This document shows positions 4,964 to 5,337 of a stretch of DNA of 5,337 bases, piece by piece. Numbering within the stretch: the first letter of the stretch is position 1; every line of letters starts with the position of its first letter. The position numbers and the translations under genes were made by a program. Location of the stretch: NCBI GenBank assembly GCA_007124105.1, contig SLFT01000319.1, positions 1 to 5,337 on the forward strand, written 5' to 3'. The stretch is from Candidatus Hydrogenedentota bacterium (GTDB lineage Bacteria; Hydrogenedentota; Hydrogenedentia; Hydrogenedentales; CAITNO01). The notes under the pieces were generated by a model that was not told the origin of the DNA, made no database searches, and saw only the letters and a list, made by a program, of their open reading frames with translations.

Positions 4964-5337
4964 GTTGCAGAGCCCGTTGTCACCTATCTTGTTAAATACG
5001 CGGCAGACACTGATGTCTTACAGGGTAATGAGAATGAGAATGGAAATGAAAATGGAGACCTGTTTGCGGACGGTGTTGCCGCTGCCGCCCAACGCGCACG
5101 ACTGCAACTGTCCGACGACCCCTCGCAATACATCAGCTACATGCTTAACCGGATAGAAGATGAGCGTGACCGCCATTGGAGCGTACACTTTGTGGCTGAG
5201 CGCGTAATACCCACTAATGTTTACATCCCTGAAAGCGTTAACTTTTGCACTTTTGAAGGAGTGCAACAATATTGGGAGATACGAAATGCACTACTTGACG
5301 AAGGGATTCATGTCTGGGTTGTTGACGAAATTAGTTA
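4964..5337 (+). pseudogene. In-frame continuation of the lipoprotein frame beyond an amber codon; open to window edge
   Basis: Directly after TAG 4961-4963 the same frame runs 124 codons to the window end without a stop. It begins VAEPVVTYLVKYAADTDVLQ, then a NENENGNENGD repeat, then protein-like sequence (QRARLQLSDD, RHWSVHFVAERVIPTNVYIP, LLDEGIHVWVVDEIS). There is no ATG or GTG with a Shine-Dalgarno near its start; the first in-frame ATG is 5141. It therefore looks like the C-terminal part of one long gene with an internal nonsense codon rather than a separate gene. Amber readthrough, a sequencing error, or a fortuitous open frame are alternatives. No domain is recognised, and the true end lies outside the window. 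Confidence 0.5.
5027..5056 (+). repeat. Degenerate hexanucleotide repeat AATGAG/AATGGA/AATGAA (five units)
   Basis: Units at 5027, 5033, 5039, 5045 and 5051 read aatgag, aatgag, aatgga, aatgaa, aatgga. They encode NENENGNENG in the frame of the lipoprotein and its continuation. Since each unit is two codons, a change in copy number would vary length without shifting frame. Confidence 0.7.

Overview
The window reads as chromosomal DNA of a diderm (Gram-negative-type) bacterium. It encodes a signal-peptide-bearing outer-membrane beta-barrel, a lipoprotein with a clean lipobox, and a twin-arginine (Tat) signal on a TIM-barrel isomerase-like protein. The Tat-exported hydroxypyruvate-isomerase-like domain and the weakly characterised surface proteins would suit a Planctomycetes/PVC or Hydrogenedentota-like lineage. 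That placement is an inference with low confidence; no marker gene is present.

Left three quarters (1-3874, all minus strand). In transcription order these are a Hyi-like Tat-exported TIM-barrel protein (3812-2925), an outer-membrane beta-barrel protein of unrecognised family (2808-1525), an Rrf2-family regulator with three clustered cysteines (1453-1016), and the N-terminal two thirds of a CrtI/CrtN-type carotenoid desaturase (944-1) that runs off the left edge. Gaps are 71-116 bp. The first gene has a plausible extended -10 promoter (3847-3874) and a strong Shine-Dalgarno sequence. The regulator-desaturase gap carries a long inverted repeat (960-1015). Whether the four genes form one operon is unknown.

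Divergent intergenic region (3813-4303). It holds overlapping TTGCAG/CTGCAA inverted repeats (3901-3944), a small hairpin (3959-3974) and, reading right, an exact consensus sigma70 promoter (TTGACA-17 bp-TATAAT with an extended -10 TGn and an A/T-rich upstream stretch). A possible 15-codon leader peptide starts almost at the predicted transcription start. No convincing gene was seen between 3875 and 4184.

Right end (4304-5337, plus strand). A cysteine-rich lipoprotein with no recognised family has a 12-G homopolymer inside its signal-peptide coding region. A one-base change in that tract, either way, brings a stop within about a dozen codons, which is the layout of a phase-variable contingency locus. 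The frame ends at an amber codon (4961-4963) but stays open immediately after it to the window edge, with similar-looking protein and an in-frame Asn-Glu-rich hexanucleotide repeat. It may be one long surface lipoprotein gene carrying a nonsense mutation. A maximal promoter, a slippable tract and an in-frame stop in one orphan surface gene make this the most interesting part of the window.
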